27,849 nucleotides of DNA from Larix sibirica. Lineage: Eukaryota; Streptophyta; Pinopsida; Pinales; Pinaceae. Where the stretch lies: assembly GCA_004151065.3 (NCBI GenBank), contig NWUY0300009228.1, positions 35,849 to 63,697 of the forward strand, read 5' to 3'. This document shows positions 1-11,278 of the stretch, piece by piece. The first letter of the stretch is position 1, and each line of letters starts with the position of its first letter. Position numbers and translations under genes: made by a program. The notes under the pieces were generated by a model. That model made no database searches. It was not told where the DNA came from and was given only the letters and a program-made list of their open reading frames with translations.

Positions 1-2561
1 GTTAACTCAAATCAAGGGTGTGAACATGTAGACCTCCAAAAGAATTCAATCTTATTTCACAAAGGTCTCCATGAGAATGGAAGAATATGATTCAATCTCT
101 ACATCATCCCCAATTCCATGGAGTTGGTAGAGTGCATGATTCCCAAATTCTAAACTAGCGAAGCTCATACACCTGACTTGAGAACACACACTGCTAATGT
201 AACACTAATTGTATCAAGATACTTGATATTTAGTTCACTCACTTAGCACATTTAAGGCGCATAATTATCAACCCCATCAAGAATCAAGAACCTCTATATC
301 ATCATCAATCTTAACAAGGTTTTCAGTCCCCTGGGATGGAAAAATATCATCTGAAATCCCTCTCAGTTTCCATGAGAATGGTGGAAGATTATTTAATATC
401 TACATCTTCCCCAATTCCATGGAATTGGTAGAGCGCATGATTACAAAATTATGAACTAGAGAAGCTCATAAACTTGACTTTAGAACACACATTGCTGATG
501 TTACATGAATTGTATCAAAATACATGATCTTCAGTTCACTCACTTAGCACATAAGGTACAACATTTTCAGCCACATCAAGAATCAAGAATCTCTATATCA
601 TAATTCTTAACAAGGTTTTTTAGGCCCCTCGGCTGGAAAAATGTTGTCTGAAATCCCTCTTAAGTTTCCATGAGAATGGCACAAGATGATTCAAGGTCTA
701 CACCTTCCCCAATTCCATGGAACTGATAGAGTGCATGATTCCAAAATTCTGAACCATCAAAGCTCATAAACCTGACTTGACAACACACACTATTGATGTT
801 ACATGAATTGCATCAAAATAATTGACCTTCAGTTCACGCAATTAGCACATAAGGTGCAACATTTTCAAGTCCATCAAGAATCAATAATCTTTATATCATC
901 AATCTCAACAAGTTTTTTCAGGCCCCTGGGCTAGAAAAATACTTTTTGAAATCTGTTTTCAGTTTCCATGAGAATGGCACAATATGATTCAACATATAGA
1001 TCTTCTCCAATTCCATGGAACTGGTAGAGCGCATGCTTCCAAAATTCCTAACCAACGAAGATCGAATGACTTTAGAACACATAGTGCTTATGTTACATGA
1101 ATTGTATCAAAATAATTGATCTTCAATTCACCCACTTAGCACATAAGGTGCAACATTTTCAATCCCATCAAGAATCAAGAACCTTTATATCATCAATCTT
1201 AACAAGGTTTTTCAGGCCCTTGGATTGGAAAAACACTCGCCGAAATCGCTCTTCAATTGCCATGAGAATGGCGGAAGATGATTCAACATCTACATCATCC
1301 CCAAATCCTTGGAACTGGTAGAGTGCATGATTCCTAAATTTTGAACTAGCGAAGATCGGAAACCTGACTTTAGAAAACACACTGCTGATGTTACCTAACT
1401 TGTATCGAAATACTTGATATTCAGTTCACTCACTTAGCACATAAGGTGAATCATTTTCAACCCCATAAAGAATCAAGAATCTCTATATCATCAATCTCAA
1501 TAAGGTTTTTCATACCCCTATGCTGGAAAAATACTTTCCTAAATCCCTCTTCGGTTTTCATGAGAATGTCACAAGACTATTCAACATCTATATCATCCCC
1601 AATTCCCTGGAACTAGTAGAGAGCATGATTCCCAAATTTTGAACCAGCAAATCTCATAAACTTGACTTGAGAATACACACTGATGATGTTACATGAATTG
1701 TATCAAAATACTTAATCTTTAGTTCACTCACTTAGCACATAAGGTGCAGAATTTTCAACCCCATCAAGAATCAAGAATCTCTATATCATCAATATTAACA
1801 ACGTTTTTGAGGACCCTGGAATGGAAAAATATTGTCGGATATCCCTCTTTAGTTTACATGAGAATGGTGTAAGATGATTCAATATCTACATCATCCTCAA
1901 TTCCTTGGAACTGGTAGAGTGCATGATTCCCAAATTGTTAACTAGTGAAGCTCAGAAACTTGACATGATACACACATTGTTGATGTAACATGAATTGCAT
2001 CAAAATACTTGATCTTTAGTTCACTCACTTAGCATATTTAAGGTGCATCATTTTCAATCCCATAAAGAATCAATAATCTCTATATCATCAATGTTAACAA
2101 GGTTTTCCAGGCCCTTGGGATGGAAAAATACTAGCTGAAATCACTCTTCAGTTTCCATGAGAATGGCAGAATATTATTCAACATCTACATAGTCCCCAAT
2201 TTCTTGGAGCTCATAGAGCACATGATTCCAAAATTCTTAACCAACGAAGCTCAGAAACCTGACTTGATAAAACACATTAGTAATGTTACATGAATTGTAT
2301 CAAAATACTTGATATTCAATTCATCCACTTAGCACATAAGGTGCAACGTTTTCAACCCCATTAAGAGTCAAGTATCTCTATATCATCACTCTTAACAAGG
2401 TTTTTCAGGATGCTAGGATGGAAAAGTACTAGCCAAAATCGATCTCCAGTTTCCATGAGAATGGTGGAAGATGATTCATCATCTACATCATCCCCAAATT
2501 TCTGGAACTGGTAGAGCACATGATTCCCAGATTCTAAACTTGTGAAGCTTGGAAACCAGAC
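1..2561. repeat. 298-bp tandem repeat array, copy A (about 8.6 units, open at left edge)
   Basis: A recurring landmark, ccatgagaatgg or a one- or two-base variant, begins at 69, 370, 668, 966, 1260, 1558, 1856, 2155 and 2453, giving spacings of 301, 298, 298, 294, 298, 298, 299 and 298 bp. Other landmarks recur in step, such as catgattcc, cacttagcacata and atcaagaatc. Units differ from one another by scattered substitutions and small indels, so the array is old. A period of 298 is not a multiple of three, so a continuous repeat protein is unlikely. The minus strand nevertheless keeps a 50-70 residue open stretch in some units, for example 1380-1168. The array runs off the left end and stops at about 2561, where LINE-like sequence begins. 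No satellite family was recognised. Confidence 0.93.
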
Positions 2562-4855
2562 CTTGGCCTCCTTAATCTTCTTAATAAATCTTCATATTAT
2601 AACCAACCATGATTGAATTTGAAAGGGTTTGGGTTATTTTTTCTTTGATAAGATCAATTCCATCAACGTCAGGAGGTGATTTAAGTATCCTCTATAACTA
2701 ATTAATTTCCTACACCTAATCGATTAAATTTCCTACACCTAGTCAATTACTCCAACCATTGCTCAAACCTAAAAAGCTTGCAATCCAACTTTTTGGATAT
2801 TCTCTCAATCCTTGATATTTTGTTCCTCTACGTAGCAGATAATTTTAGTGGTTCGATGTCAATCATACCTAATCCCTCCAATTTCTTATAAAATAACCAG
2901 ACATGTAGTCTATTTGAGCCATGAGACCCCAAATATTTGAATACCCTAATGAGAAATTTATATTATCCCTTATAATTATTAATTCCTAACTAGTCAATAT
3001 GCAACCTTAGTTGAAAACCTTATCCTACTATGCAATTATGTCATCGTAAGACCCATATATATTCATAATTATTTACTTCTTCCACAAATATGTATAGCAC
3101 AAAATTGTTCCTAAGCCAAAAGAAAATGATTGATAGTTAAATCAAGTTAAGGTTATTTTCTTCCACCTGAAGATGAACCTCCTAGATCTACCCTTAGAGT
3201 CAATGTACATAAAATCGCAACTCCCTATAACTATTTTTCCAATTCGTAGACTATTTTCCCTTCCTCATACATGATTTCTTGCATAAGGACCATATCAAGG
3301 TTATGAGCATCCAAAACCCTTTTTAAAGCCATTTTTTGCAAGGGCTTGCCAAGCCCTTGAAATTTATGAACAATAGAATTATTTATCACCCATTGCAAGG
3401 GAATTGGTTGTTACAACCCCTTCCAAATAAATTTTCTTTCTAGACATGATTTTATTGCTAGCTTTCTTATGATCGAGTGATACATATGGTTTTCTACCTC
3501 AGATAGACCTACATAAATTTCTTTGACATCACTCATATTTATAGAGTAATTATATGAGGATGGATTTCAATATCTCTTGGATATATATATATAGGAATAT
3601 AATTAATTAAATAGTACTATATGGATTCCATAATCCCAAATAAAACCTTTAAAAACCAACCTTATAAAACTCACTAGCCTCACCTACAGAATTATTTTCC
3701 CATGATCGAAAAATAATATTTCATTTTGCAGGGAAAATCAAATTTAGAGGTGCCAAATTCATTATATAATTACCTAAATTGGATTATAATGATCTTGAAT
3801 AAAGGATCTCATTCTAATATTCCTTCTTTGGAGACTAGGGAATTTTTATTGTGACAAGTGTAGAATCCTTCACATGAGACCTAGTGGTCTTCCCTTCCAT
3901 ATTTAATTTATGAACTTTGACTCCCATTTTTTCATGTTGGGAGGAATTTTGGACTAATTCCTCTACCTATAGAAAGGGGATTTATTTGACAATATTTTCC
4001 ATATGAAGTTGTTTCTACCTCAACCTCTTTGTTACCCCATATTTGATCCAACAAGGAAGACTACACTTTTCCACCAAGTGATGATCGGAGTGACACTAGG
4101 GACATATAAAAAGGAACCCACATTTTCTTATATCTACTAATACTCTTTATAATCTCTCTCTTCATAATAAAATTTTCTGTAAGGCCTTCCCTCAAATCCA
4201 ACCCTATGAGAATATGGGTGAGGGTCATCAAACTTGTATTTCAATAAATGAGATATACGCCATAGAAATAAAGTCGAGCCAATCTAATTTCTCAAAATAC
4301 TTCCTGAAACCATAAATCAATCTGTAACCCAAGGAATTTTACCCAAACTAACATATGTTGACCCTCTCTGCTTTTGTATTAAATAATAGGGACAATATTT
4401 TATGAATCAGAGGGTTCAATCTTCATTTCCTTATAGAAATCAAAGCCTTATTTGCATTAGGTGTCAATTGAAAAATAAATGATAGACATCTCCCAGAAAT
4501 TATTTAAAATATTGGACAATAGCCAATAATTTGATCAAAACTTGAAACCACCCATTGTCTTATTGTCCTATCCCAAACACTTCATCCATGGAATATTCTA
4601 ATGAACACCATTTTCGAAATGAGAATGATTTCTTTCATCATAATCTCCTACCCAAGGACAAGTTTAACCATTCCTCTACATCTTTTCACACACTTTTTTC
4701 ATCTTCTAGTCCCTCTAGTTTCAATCTACCAAAAACACACCACCTGTTTCTCCCTACCATCAATCATTTAAGTATTCTCATGATGATAAACCTAGGGTTT
4801 TCAATCATAGACTCTAAAATTCTATCGTAAAGGGATTCTAAACCCATATCTAAAT
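2562..4855 (-). mobile_element. Degenerate LINE (L1-type non-LTR retrotransposon), copy A: ORF1 and endonuclease, no RT
   Basis: Read on the minus strand. Near 4104-4063 is a gag-type zinc knuckle with CX2CX4HX4C spacing (C..CHSDHHLVEKC), interrupted by one stop; this is typical of plant LINE ORF1. At 3364-3270 is an endonuclease start, KFQGLGKPLQKMALKRVL followed by DAHNLDMVLMQEIM, matching the QGLG and QE signatures of L1 apurinic endonucleases. NIYGSYDD (3066-3030) corresponds to the endonuclease NxYGP block. NNPNPFKFNHGWL (about 2635-2590) corresponds to the P.PF.F...WL segment that follows the endonuclease domain in plant L1 elements. Many stops and frameshifts interrupt it. The reverse transcriptase is absent because the sequence passes into the 298-bp array at 2561. 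The upper (5') boundary is uncertain. Confidence 0.78.
4200..4851 (-). other. 652-bp part of LINE ORF1 present only in copy A
   Basis: Alignment of the two duplicated blocks shows that this stretch is missing from copy B, where ctcaaatcc is joined directly to aaatgaataaaac at 14549-14551. The two sides of the missing segment share only 'aa', as expected of a deletion by end joining. The segment reads as diverged ORF1-like sequence on the minus strand, continuous with the zinc-knuckle region, so loss from copy B is more likely than insertion into copy A. A 91-codon plus-strand open frame inside it (4555-4830) shows no recognisable motif and is probably chance. Confidence 0.7.
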
Positions 4856-4996
4856 GAATAAAACTAGTGTTACACCACTAAATTTTTTGAGAGCTACTTG
4901 CGCACAAGAATCCATTTGTCAATGATGTATGTGGGATTTTCAATATGTCTAGAAAAACATAAGAGGAAAAAACTAATATCAATGAGTAATATGGCA

Positions 4997-5100
4997 CTAG
5001 ACCAAGTACTATTCTTTATTTAATTTACTTATAGTGGAAGCTTCTCTATTGGATAGCTAATAATTAATATATATGTTTGTTAGGTGGTACATGATGTGTT
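4997..5100 (+). repeat. 104-bp dispersed block, copy A (upstream of the unknown gene)
   Basis: This block has the signature gtactattctttatttaat...gcttctctattgg...tatatatgtttgtta...ggtacatgatg. It recurs at 14694-14797 as part of the segmental duplication, and in inverted orientation at 25489-25386. Here it ends about 120 bp before the first ATG of the unrecognised gene. It may be promoter or 5' UTR sequence, or a short element. No terminal inverted repeats or target-site duplications were seen. Confidence 0.8.
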
Positions 5101-7273
5101 TTTATATATAAAAAAATTATCTTTATTTCTCTCATGTCTACAAGCTTTATTCCTTTCATGTTTTCTATTGCTTTATTTCTTTCATGGTCACCTATGCTTT
5201 GTTTGTTTGTTTATAGAAACAATGGAATCAACCAATGTTTCCAATGTCCCCTCTAGAGACCTCTCCATGAGAGGAGGACGATCAGGTTTGTTAGACTATC
5301 AGTTCATGTTTTCAACTATAGTTTATTTATATATTTATTGTTTATTGTGAATACATATTTAATGTGAAAATGTATTGTTCTCAATATGTGCACATAAATA
5401 ACGATTCATGTGTCTAGATGTCTCTCTTCATAGACAAATCGATATGAGCTCTCTACATCTACTGCCAGTGGTGCCAACACAAATAGATGCCATTTCGAGG
5501 GATCTGTTGGATGTGTTCCAGGTACACATTCCATTGTTAGTTAACATCTTCAAGTCTACATTATATATAATGTTGAGCATGTGAAAAAAATATTTTTCAA
5601 TGGGTGTTTAATGTGAAAAAACATGCTCATCTATAGGTGCATGTGATGGACTTCAAGTTGACTCTATTGCTCAAGACCCACATGCTCGTTTAGTGTCTTA
5701 TTCTAATTCTGCCCCTTTGAAAAGCAACCCACTATCTGATAGAGTTGGTACAGGTAAAATATGAATATAAACATTGTTTGAATGTTTTTAATGTTAAAAA
5801 TTATTGTCTATCCCATTCTTTAGTGATTAACAGGTTAATTTTTTGTACATAGGCTATTCGATGCGTTGCTTCCTCACAAGAGGAGAATTTTATTCCGAGA
5901 AGCGGAGAGGATGAGATAGTTTTTCCACCAAGTAATTTTTAATAAACACATAATTTTTAGATATGAATTTTACTTGGAAAATATTTGCATTTATTTGACT
6001 ATATGCACATATAACATGTTACAATTTTTGGTGGTCCCCCTCCTGCGAGACCTCCTTAGAGGGGGAGAGGTCATAGGGTGCAACGGTTTGCTTGAAATCT
6101 AGGATATGACCCTATTTAAATCCATCCTATATATATACTAGGGGAGATACCTGAGGAAGACAACATGTCCATGCTTATTGTTGATGGGATGAGTGAGCAT
6201 TTCACTAGATTGTGCAATGAGTTGGAAAGTTGCAATATTTCTATCCCTAGTCGAGAGTGTCTCCAAATTGTTTTGCACAATTTGGAGAGTTTGATAGAGA
6301 GATATCATGGGGTTGGACCGTCAACCCATGTTTTTTTTATATGATGCATAGGAGGAGAGAATCAATGATGGGTATACACCCCTATGCTGAAGTTAAAAGT
6401 AACGTCACTAAAGAAATGGCCTTTTCATTGTTTGACTTGCGGCCTGAAGACAAAAAATGTTTTAAGACTGCAAGATTTAATGATCCTAACATTGCACCTT
6501 TTATTTATGAAAAGTTCTTATATGCATACAGCATGTTCCCTAATAATGATGAGGTCTCTCAGTATTTTTCCATGATGTTGTATGCTCAGATTTGATAACA
6601 CATGGATCCAGATTAGACAGATATGGGATCCAAGTTCTATGGGGATGGAAAAGGTCGTACATAAAAATGACTTTATGTTATGCGAGATGTTGGGTTTACG
6701 GTTGTAACACCTCGTTTAGGACCTAGACTAGTTTCACTTCCAAAGGAGTTAGCCCTTACATCCAATGAAGAAAATCATATTAGGGAGAAGTTAAGGGACC
6801 ATCTTTCTATTTCTTTGGAAAGGGTGGCATTCAGCTTCGGAAAGAGGCCACGTTCACCTATTGCAGAATTTGATCAATTTATGAATATTCCAGATGCTTT
6901 GTTGAATGAGATGGATCAATCGCAACTTCTGGAATATGCAACAAGTTGTAGAGATACTTGTCAGAGACTCATTGCCCGTGAAACACAAATATTTGGTAAG
7001 GTATGTACAAGCATGATATGACAAATTTTAAAAAAGTACATGTTTATTGATTTGAGCTAAAATGCCTCATGTCCATATATTTATTCAAACTTATGTAGTT
7101 TTCATCATTCTTAAATGGGCATTCATTCTTCTCTACGGAACATTCTGTTGATCATGAGGATGTTGATGTTGAAGTGACACAGATATTACTATATGAATAT
7201 TTACTTGAAATTGCACATTACTAAGTGACATAATTTTTATTGTTTTGCCTCTGACATACTAGGGAATTTTCAG

Positions 7274-7339
7274 GTTAGCAGTACAAATGAACAACATTTT
7301 GAAGAGAAAATACCTGCACAATTTCCAATAGTCACACAG
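7274..7339 (+). other. Repeated mini-exon R1, copy A (66 bp, phase 0)
   Basis: It is bounded by ttttcag and gtatcg and is open in frame, reading VSSTNEQHFEE...FPIVTQ. It is homologous to R2 at 7434-7493. Exon length, phase and the ending TQ are preserved, so copies can be added or lost without changing frame. Confidence 0.75.
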
Positions 7340-7433
7340 GTATCGATATTTTATGTTAAGAATATTTTATTCGGTTAAAACCATATTTACAAATTCTCAA
7401 AATTATCAACTCACTTTGTATTTCAATTTTCAG

Positions 7434-7493
7434 GTTACTAATCAAGGAAATGCATAAGAGAGAACACCTGCATAGTTTCCAGTAGTCACACAG
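7434..7493 (+). other. Repeated mini-exon R2, copy A (60 bp, phase 0, two stops)
   Basis: It is bounded by ttttcag and gtatgg. It reads VTNQGNA, stop, ERTPA, stop, FPVVTQ, matching R1 in frame from TN to the final TQ. The intron between R1 and R2 is 94 bp. The two in-frame stops show decay, although splice sites and frame length survive. Confidence 0.75.
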
Positions 7494-8426
7494 GTATGGA
7501 TATTTTTTGTTTACATCATTTTATTCTGTTTAAATTATATTTATAAATTCATGAAATTATTTATTATCTTTGAACTTCATCCTCACTGGTCTAATATGGA
7601 AAAATTAATATGGACAACATCCTTGCAAAACTGCTAGATATCCAATTTCTTCAAAGTTAACGCCAACAATGTAAGGGTGTAGATACATGTTTTAACAATG
7701 ACCAACTATGAAATCTCTCTATGGTTAATGCATATGCATCTATGGGTCAAATTTACATATTAACCATTATCCCCGTTTAACAAGAAGTAAATCAAAATGA
7801 CTTCTAGGCCCACAATAAGACCTGGGCACAAATGACAACCTTAGTACCTTAAGGATAGTCATTATTCATTTAAAAGGAAAGTGGAATATGAGACATTTCA
7901 ATTTTGTCTCATTCCTTTCAACTTATCAAAGACATTTTGTCTGAGGTTTGTGTTTGAACTACATGGTGTTGGATCCAATGATAAATCAAAATTCATTCAA
8001 ACACTCCACTTCAACTACAAAATTATCCATCCATTTAAACTATATATTATAGTTTAAAATATTGGTGTAGACACCTTTGTAGGTGATCAAGTTTGACTAA
8101 GACTATGTGCACCCCAATTTACCTAATTTCAAGGAGAAATACAATGGTCTTTTTCAAACAATGTGCATGAGATTGACCTTATGGACCAATGGAAGTGCTA
8201 ATTGTAAAGTGATTCATTCGCATTCATTCAAGCAAATAATTTATGGAGAAGCATGATGCTAGTCAAGGTGTTGCAGCCACATGTTGTTTACGAACTTGCC
8301 GCGCATATCCAAGATCAACAAAGAGGTGATCCATCTTTGTTGACTCTATTTTTAGGCCCCTCAATATGACACATCATATTCCCACCCCAATGCTTCACAT
8401 TATTAGTGGCTTCCATATGAGCATGT

Positions 8427-9663
8427 ACTACTTGCTTTATGATATTGTAACTACTAGATATTAGTTTATGGCATATGAGACATTCAAAGACTTATTTGAC
8501 ATGTTATTTAACATAACCAACATTTTGAACCATAATAAATTAAATAAGAAAATATCATAAGATTCGCATTGTTTTCACATGCACCATCTATAGGAGAAAT
8601 TACAAAATTTCTTAATTGTAAGATTTCCACATGTGATAAAAATAGGTATGACACTAGAGAATATAGTAATTCATCATAGCAATGTGAGATTTCTATAGTC
8701 AACCTTAAGTACCCAGTGGAATACAAACAAAAATAAAAGTAGAGTAAAAATTAGTAAACCCTTAGAAGAACCAAAGATAGATACATCATTATGCAATAAG
8801 AAGAGAAAAGAAGGGAGCCACTACTCCACACCAATAGTATAAGAAGAGGTGAAAGAGGAGCTATCTCTATCATCATCAATAACCATGAATGTACCAATGC
8901 AAAGTCTAATAATGTCCTTTGTGGAATGTGTGGTAAATTTTTATAAGGACCCTTGATGGCAACTATATAAATTTTACACTAAAACAAAAAATCATAAACT
9001 TTGAAACTAAATAGAATAAGTCACTTCACTAAAGAGTGCCATGTAAAAGTATAATTACAATTTGTAACAAGTCCTCAAACTTCATCTAGGAGCTACTTAA
9101 GCTTAAAATACATAATTAACTCCACATTGAAATTTAATGCGGTAACCCTCTATTCAATTCTTAACTAAAATTATAGCCCAACAAAACCTACACTTCATTT
9201 TTTCCAGAAACTAGGTTTATACTCCATGTCACTCCATAAGATCCCTACCATACTTATACTCTGCACTGGTATCAAATAGTAGTTGACAATTATGATAACG
9301 CCACACTGGTATCAAATAGTAGTTGACCATTATGATAGCACAATTCAAAAGTAGTAGAGGATGGATAGGTACATTTTCTAATAGGTTACAAACCCATGAA
9401 TGCTAGGAGCAAATGATGATAAATAACGTCACCTGCAAGATGAACATTTAGTTTTCCAAAACATTTCTTAACTATTGGGATATAAGTCAAATAAGTCATA
9501 AAATCATTCAACAACTATTTTCCTTACCAATATCCTCTCACCCAAAAACCACAATACTATTGGAGAGTTAAGGTAAACATAGTTTGTGATGCTCTTGGGA
9601 ATTGTGATTTAGCTATCTTAGAGCCCATCTCAACTAACATAATCAATTGAGAGTGAATTAATA
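8427..9663. other. Stretch without a recognisable gene
   Basis: Homology to copy B fades at about 8426. Beyond it both strands show only short open frames, the longest being 72 codons on the minus strand at 8726-8508, with no recognisable motif. The one structured item is a 40-bp tandem duplication at 9264-9343. Confidence 0.6.
9264..9343. repeat. 40-bp tandem duplication (two units)
   Basis: cactggtatcaaatagtagt begins at 9264 and again at 9304. The two 40-bp units differ at a few positions only (for example gacaattatg versus gaccattatg). It is a local duplication with no evident function. Confidence 0.9.
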
Positions 9664-10470
9664 TGTTCTAGCTAATATAAATTACATTGCATTGATCATG
9701 AAGTCAATAGATCATTAAATTATTGTTTGCACGACCTTTAATTTAATAATAATTCAACATTAATTTGAGGTGGCACTCCATCTTGCTTAGACACTATTGA
9801 TAATTTTGAACAAATACATCCCCGTTATAATGTAATCTCATTAATATGGTTGCAAAGTTAATAGGCGGAAGAAACATATGGAAGAGGGAGATATTACATC
9901 AAAGAGTAGTAGTACTGGTCTATGTTATGCGTGGTCCACAAATGTGCACATTGTTCCTCGGTTCAACATCCATATTTGACGTTGAAGTGGAAGCACTACC
10001 ATTTAATACTTCTTGTTGCTTAGCTGAGCCCCTATCCACAAGGCCCGACATTGATGAAGATATACTTCATGACCTTGACCCTTATCTTATAATCAATCAT
10101 AATTTTAAGGAGTGCAGAAATCTATATTTAAGTCTCCTCAAAATTGATAGTCCTGAAAGTTATCAAGAATGAGATAGATTACTATGAAGAACATATCATT
10201 ATATAATTAGAAAATAACTTGATGAACATAATACTTTCGTGATGTGTGAATTCAACAATTATTTTCTAGTTTCAAAAAATAATGATTTTTCTATTTGTTG
10301 CAGTGAATTTTGGACATTACTTGTATTGTTGATCAACAAATTGGTCCTAGTAATTTTCCTCGATCACCAATAGACATACATGTTCTGTAAATGAGGGGCT
10401 TATAGTCCACTCCTTTCACCAACACAGATACTATGCGGAATATACTATGCAGAATAGAAATTATGGTCTA
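9664..10470 (+). repeat. 807-bp tandem duplication, left unit (with broken exon)
   Basis: The unit starts at tgttctagctaatataaa and is followed directly by a second unit starting with the same bases at 10471. It contains a version of the exon-like open frame seen in the right unit, but the acceptor region reads ttgcaaagtta instead of ttgcaggcta, the original frame meets a stop at once, and about 30 bp are missing from the middle. The open frame at 9846-10172 is therefore a frame-shifted patchwork. Its last part (NTSCCLAEPLSTRPDID to LLKIDSPESYQE) is in the frame shared with the right unit. Confidence 0.85.
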
Positions 10471-11278
10471 TGTTCTAGCTAATATAAATCCCCTCGCATT
10501 GATCATGAAGTCACTAGATCATTGATTTTTTGTTCGAATGACCTTTAATAATAATTCGACATTAATTTGAGGTAGCAGTCCATCTTGCTTAGACACTATT
10601 AATATTTTGAACGAATACGTCCATTATAATGTTAGCTCATTAATATGGTTGCAGGCTAATAGGCGGAAGAAACCTATGGAAGAGGGAAATATTACATCAA
10701 AGAGTAGTAGTATTGGTCTATGTTATGCATGGTCTAGCAGTGTGCACATTGGTCCTCGAACCTCAACCACCATAAGTAATATATTAGTTCAGCATCCATA
10801 TTTGACATTGAATTGGAAGCACTACCTATTTAATACTTCTTGTTGCTTGGTTGAGCCCCTATCCACAAGGCCCGACATCGATGGTGTTACACTTCATGAC
10901 CTTGACCCTTATCTTATAATCAACCATAATTTTAAGAAGTGCACAAATCTATATTTAAGTCTCCTCAAAACTGATACTCCTAAAAGTTATCAAGAATGAG
11001 ATAGATTAATAAGAAGAACATATCATTATATAATTAGAAAATAACTTGATGAACATAATACTTCCGTGATTAGTGAATTCAACAATTATTTTCTAGTTTC
11101 AAAAAATAATGATGTTTTTATTTGTTGCAATGAATTTTGGACATTACCTGTATCGTTGATCAACAAATTGGTCCTAGTAATAATCCTTGATCAGCAATAG
11201 ACATACCTAATATATAAACGGGGGGCTTATAGTCCACTCACATATACTATGTAGAATAGAAATTATGGTCTATGTTCT
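10471..11278 (+). repeat. 807-bp tandem duplication, right unit (with exon-like frame)
   Basis: It aligns with 9664-10470 at an offset of about 807. At its end the start motif tatgttct appears a third time (11271-11278), so the duplication junctions share this 8-mer, as expected of unequal exchange or slippage. An exon-like frame follows a ttgcag acceptor at about 10654 and reads ANRRKKPMEEGNITSKSSS, then NTSCCLVEPLSTRPDID, ending at a TGA at about 11000. The family is not recognised. Most differences between the units in the shared frame change the amino acid, which argues against present selection. Confidence 0.85.
10653..10999 (+). pseudogene. Unrecognised exon-like open frame in right tandem unit
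   Basis: The open frame continues from 10607, but comparison of the two units suggests that coding starts after the ttgcag acceptor at about 10653. The predicted product is hydrophilic and basic at its start (NRRKKP), followed by NTSCCLVEPLSTRPDID and DLDPYLIINHNFKK. No signal peptide, membrane segment or known motif was seen. The stop codon is shared with the left unit, whose copy is broken. It could be a terminal exon of a captured gene or a fragment of a transposon gene. Confidence 0.35.

Larger units (their letters stand above)
7031..7614. repeat. 584-bp tract identical to 16724-17307 (copy A partner)
   Basis: Every base from 7031 to 7614 matches 16724-17307 at a constant offset of 9693, checked line by line. 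The first differences are at the a-run before 7031 and at C7615 versus T17308. On both sides the two blocks differ at roughly one base in ten. The tract spans the E5-to-mini-exon intron, both mini-exons and part of the following intron. Confidence 0.97.
5222..8426 (+). pseudogene. Unrecognised multi-exon gene, copy A (decayed)
   Basis: Comparison with copy B defines the exons: E1 5222-5315 (ATG, MESTNVSNVPSRDLS), E2 5388-5521, E3 5637-5753, E4 5853-5931, E5 6025-7000, repeated mini-exons 7274-7339 and 7434-7493, and a last coding stretch at about 8250-8391. E3 keeps both splice sites (ctatag before, gtaaaa after) and E5 keeps its donor (gtatgt). The E1 donor is lost (gtatgt to ctatag), as are the E2 acceptor (tag to tat) and the E5 acceptor (acag to acaa). 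E2 is one base shorter than in copy B. E5 holds the longest open pieces (6257-6595 and 6680-7021), with phrases such as SRECLQIVLHNLE, GVGPSTHVFF, FNDPNIAPFIYE and LLEYATSCRDTC. No domain was recognised. A transposon accessory gene or a lineage-specific host gene are both possible. Confidence 0.72.

Noticed and set aside
1168-1380. Minus-strand frame in the 298-bp array resembling a leucine-rich repeat (GLKNLVKIDDIKVLDS)
   Set aside because: The 298-bp period is not divisible by three, most units carry stops in this frame, and the 24-residue LRR spacing is not seen.
4201-4851. Possible insertion of a small transposon in copy A (atatgggt near 4212, acccatat near 4842)
   Set aside because: The inverted match is only 8 bp, not terminal, and there is no target duplication; the segment continues the LINE ORF1. 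Deletion from copy B explains it better.
5084-5350. 88-codon open frame overlapping exon 1 of the orphan gene
   Set aside because: Its first part translates the T-rich sequence upstream of the conserved ATG at 5222 and its last part reads into the intron. Comparison with copy B supports the ATG at 5222 and a donor at 5316 that has been lost.
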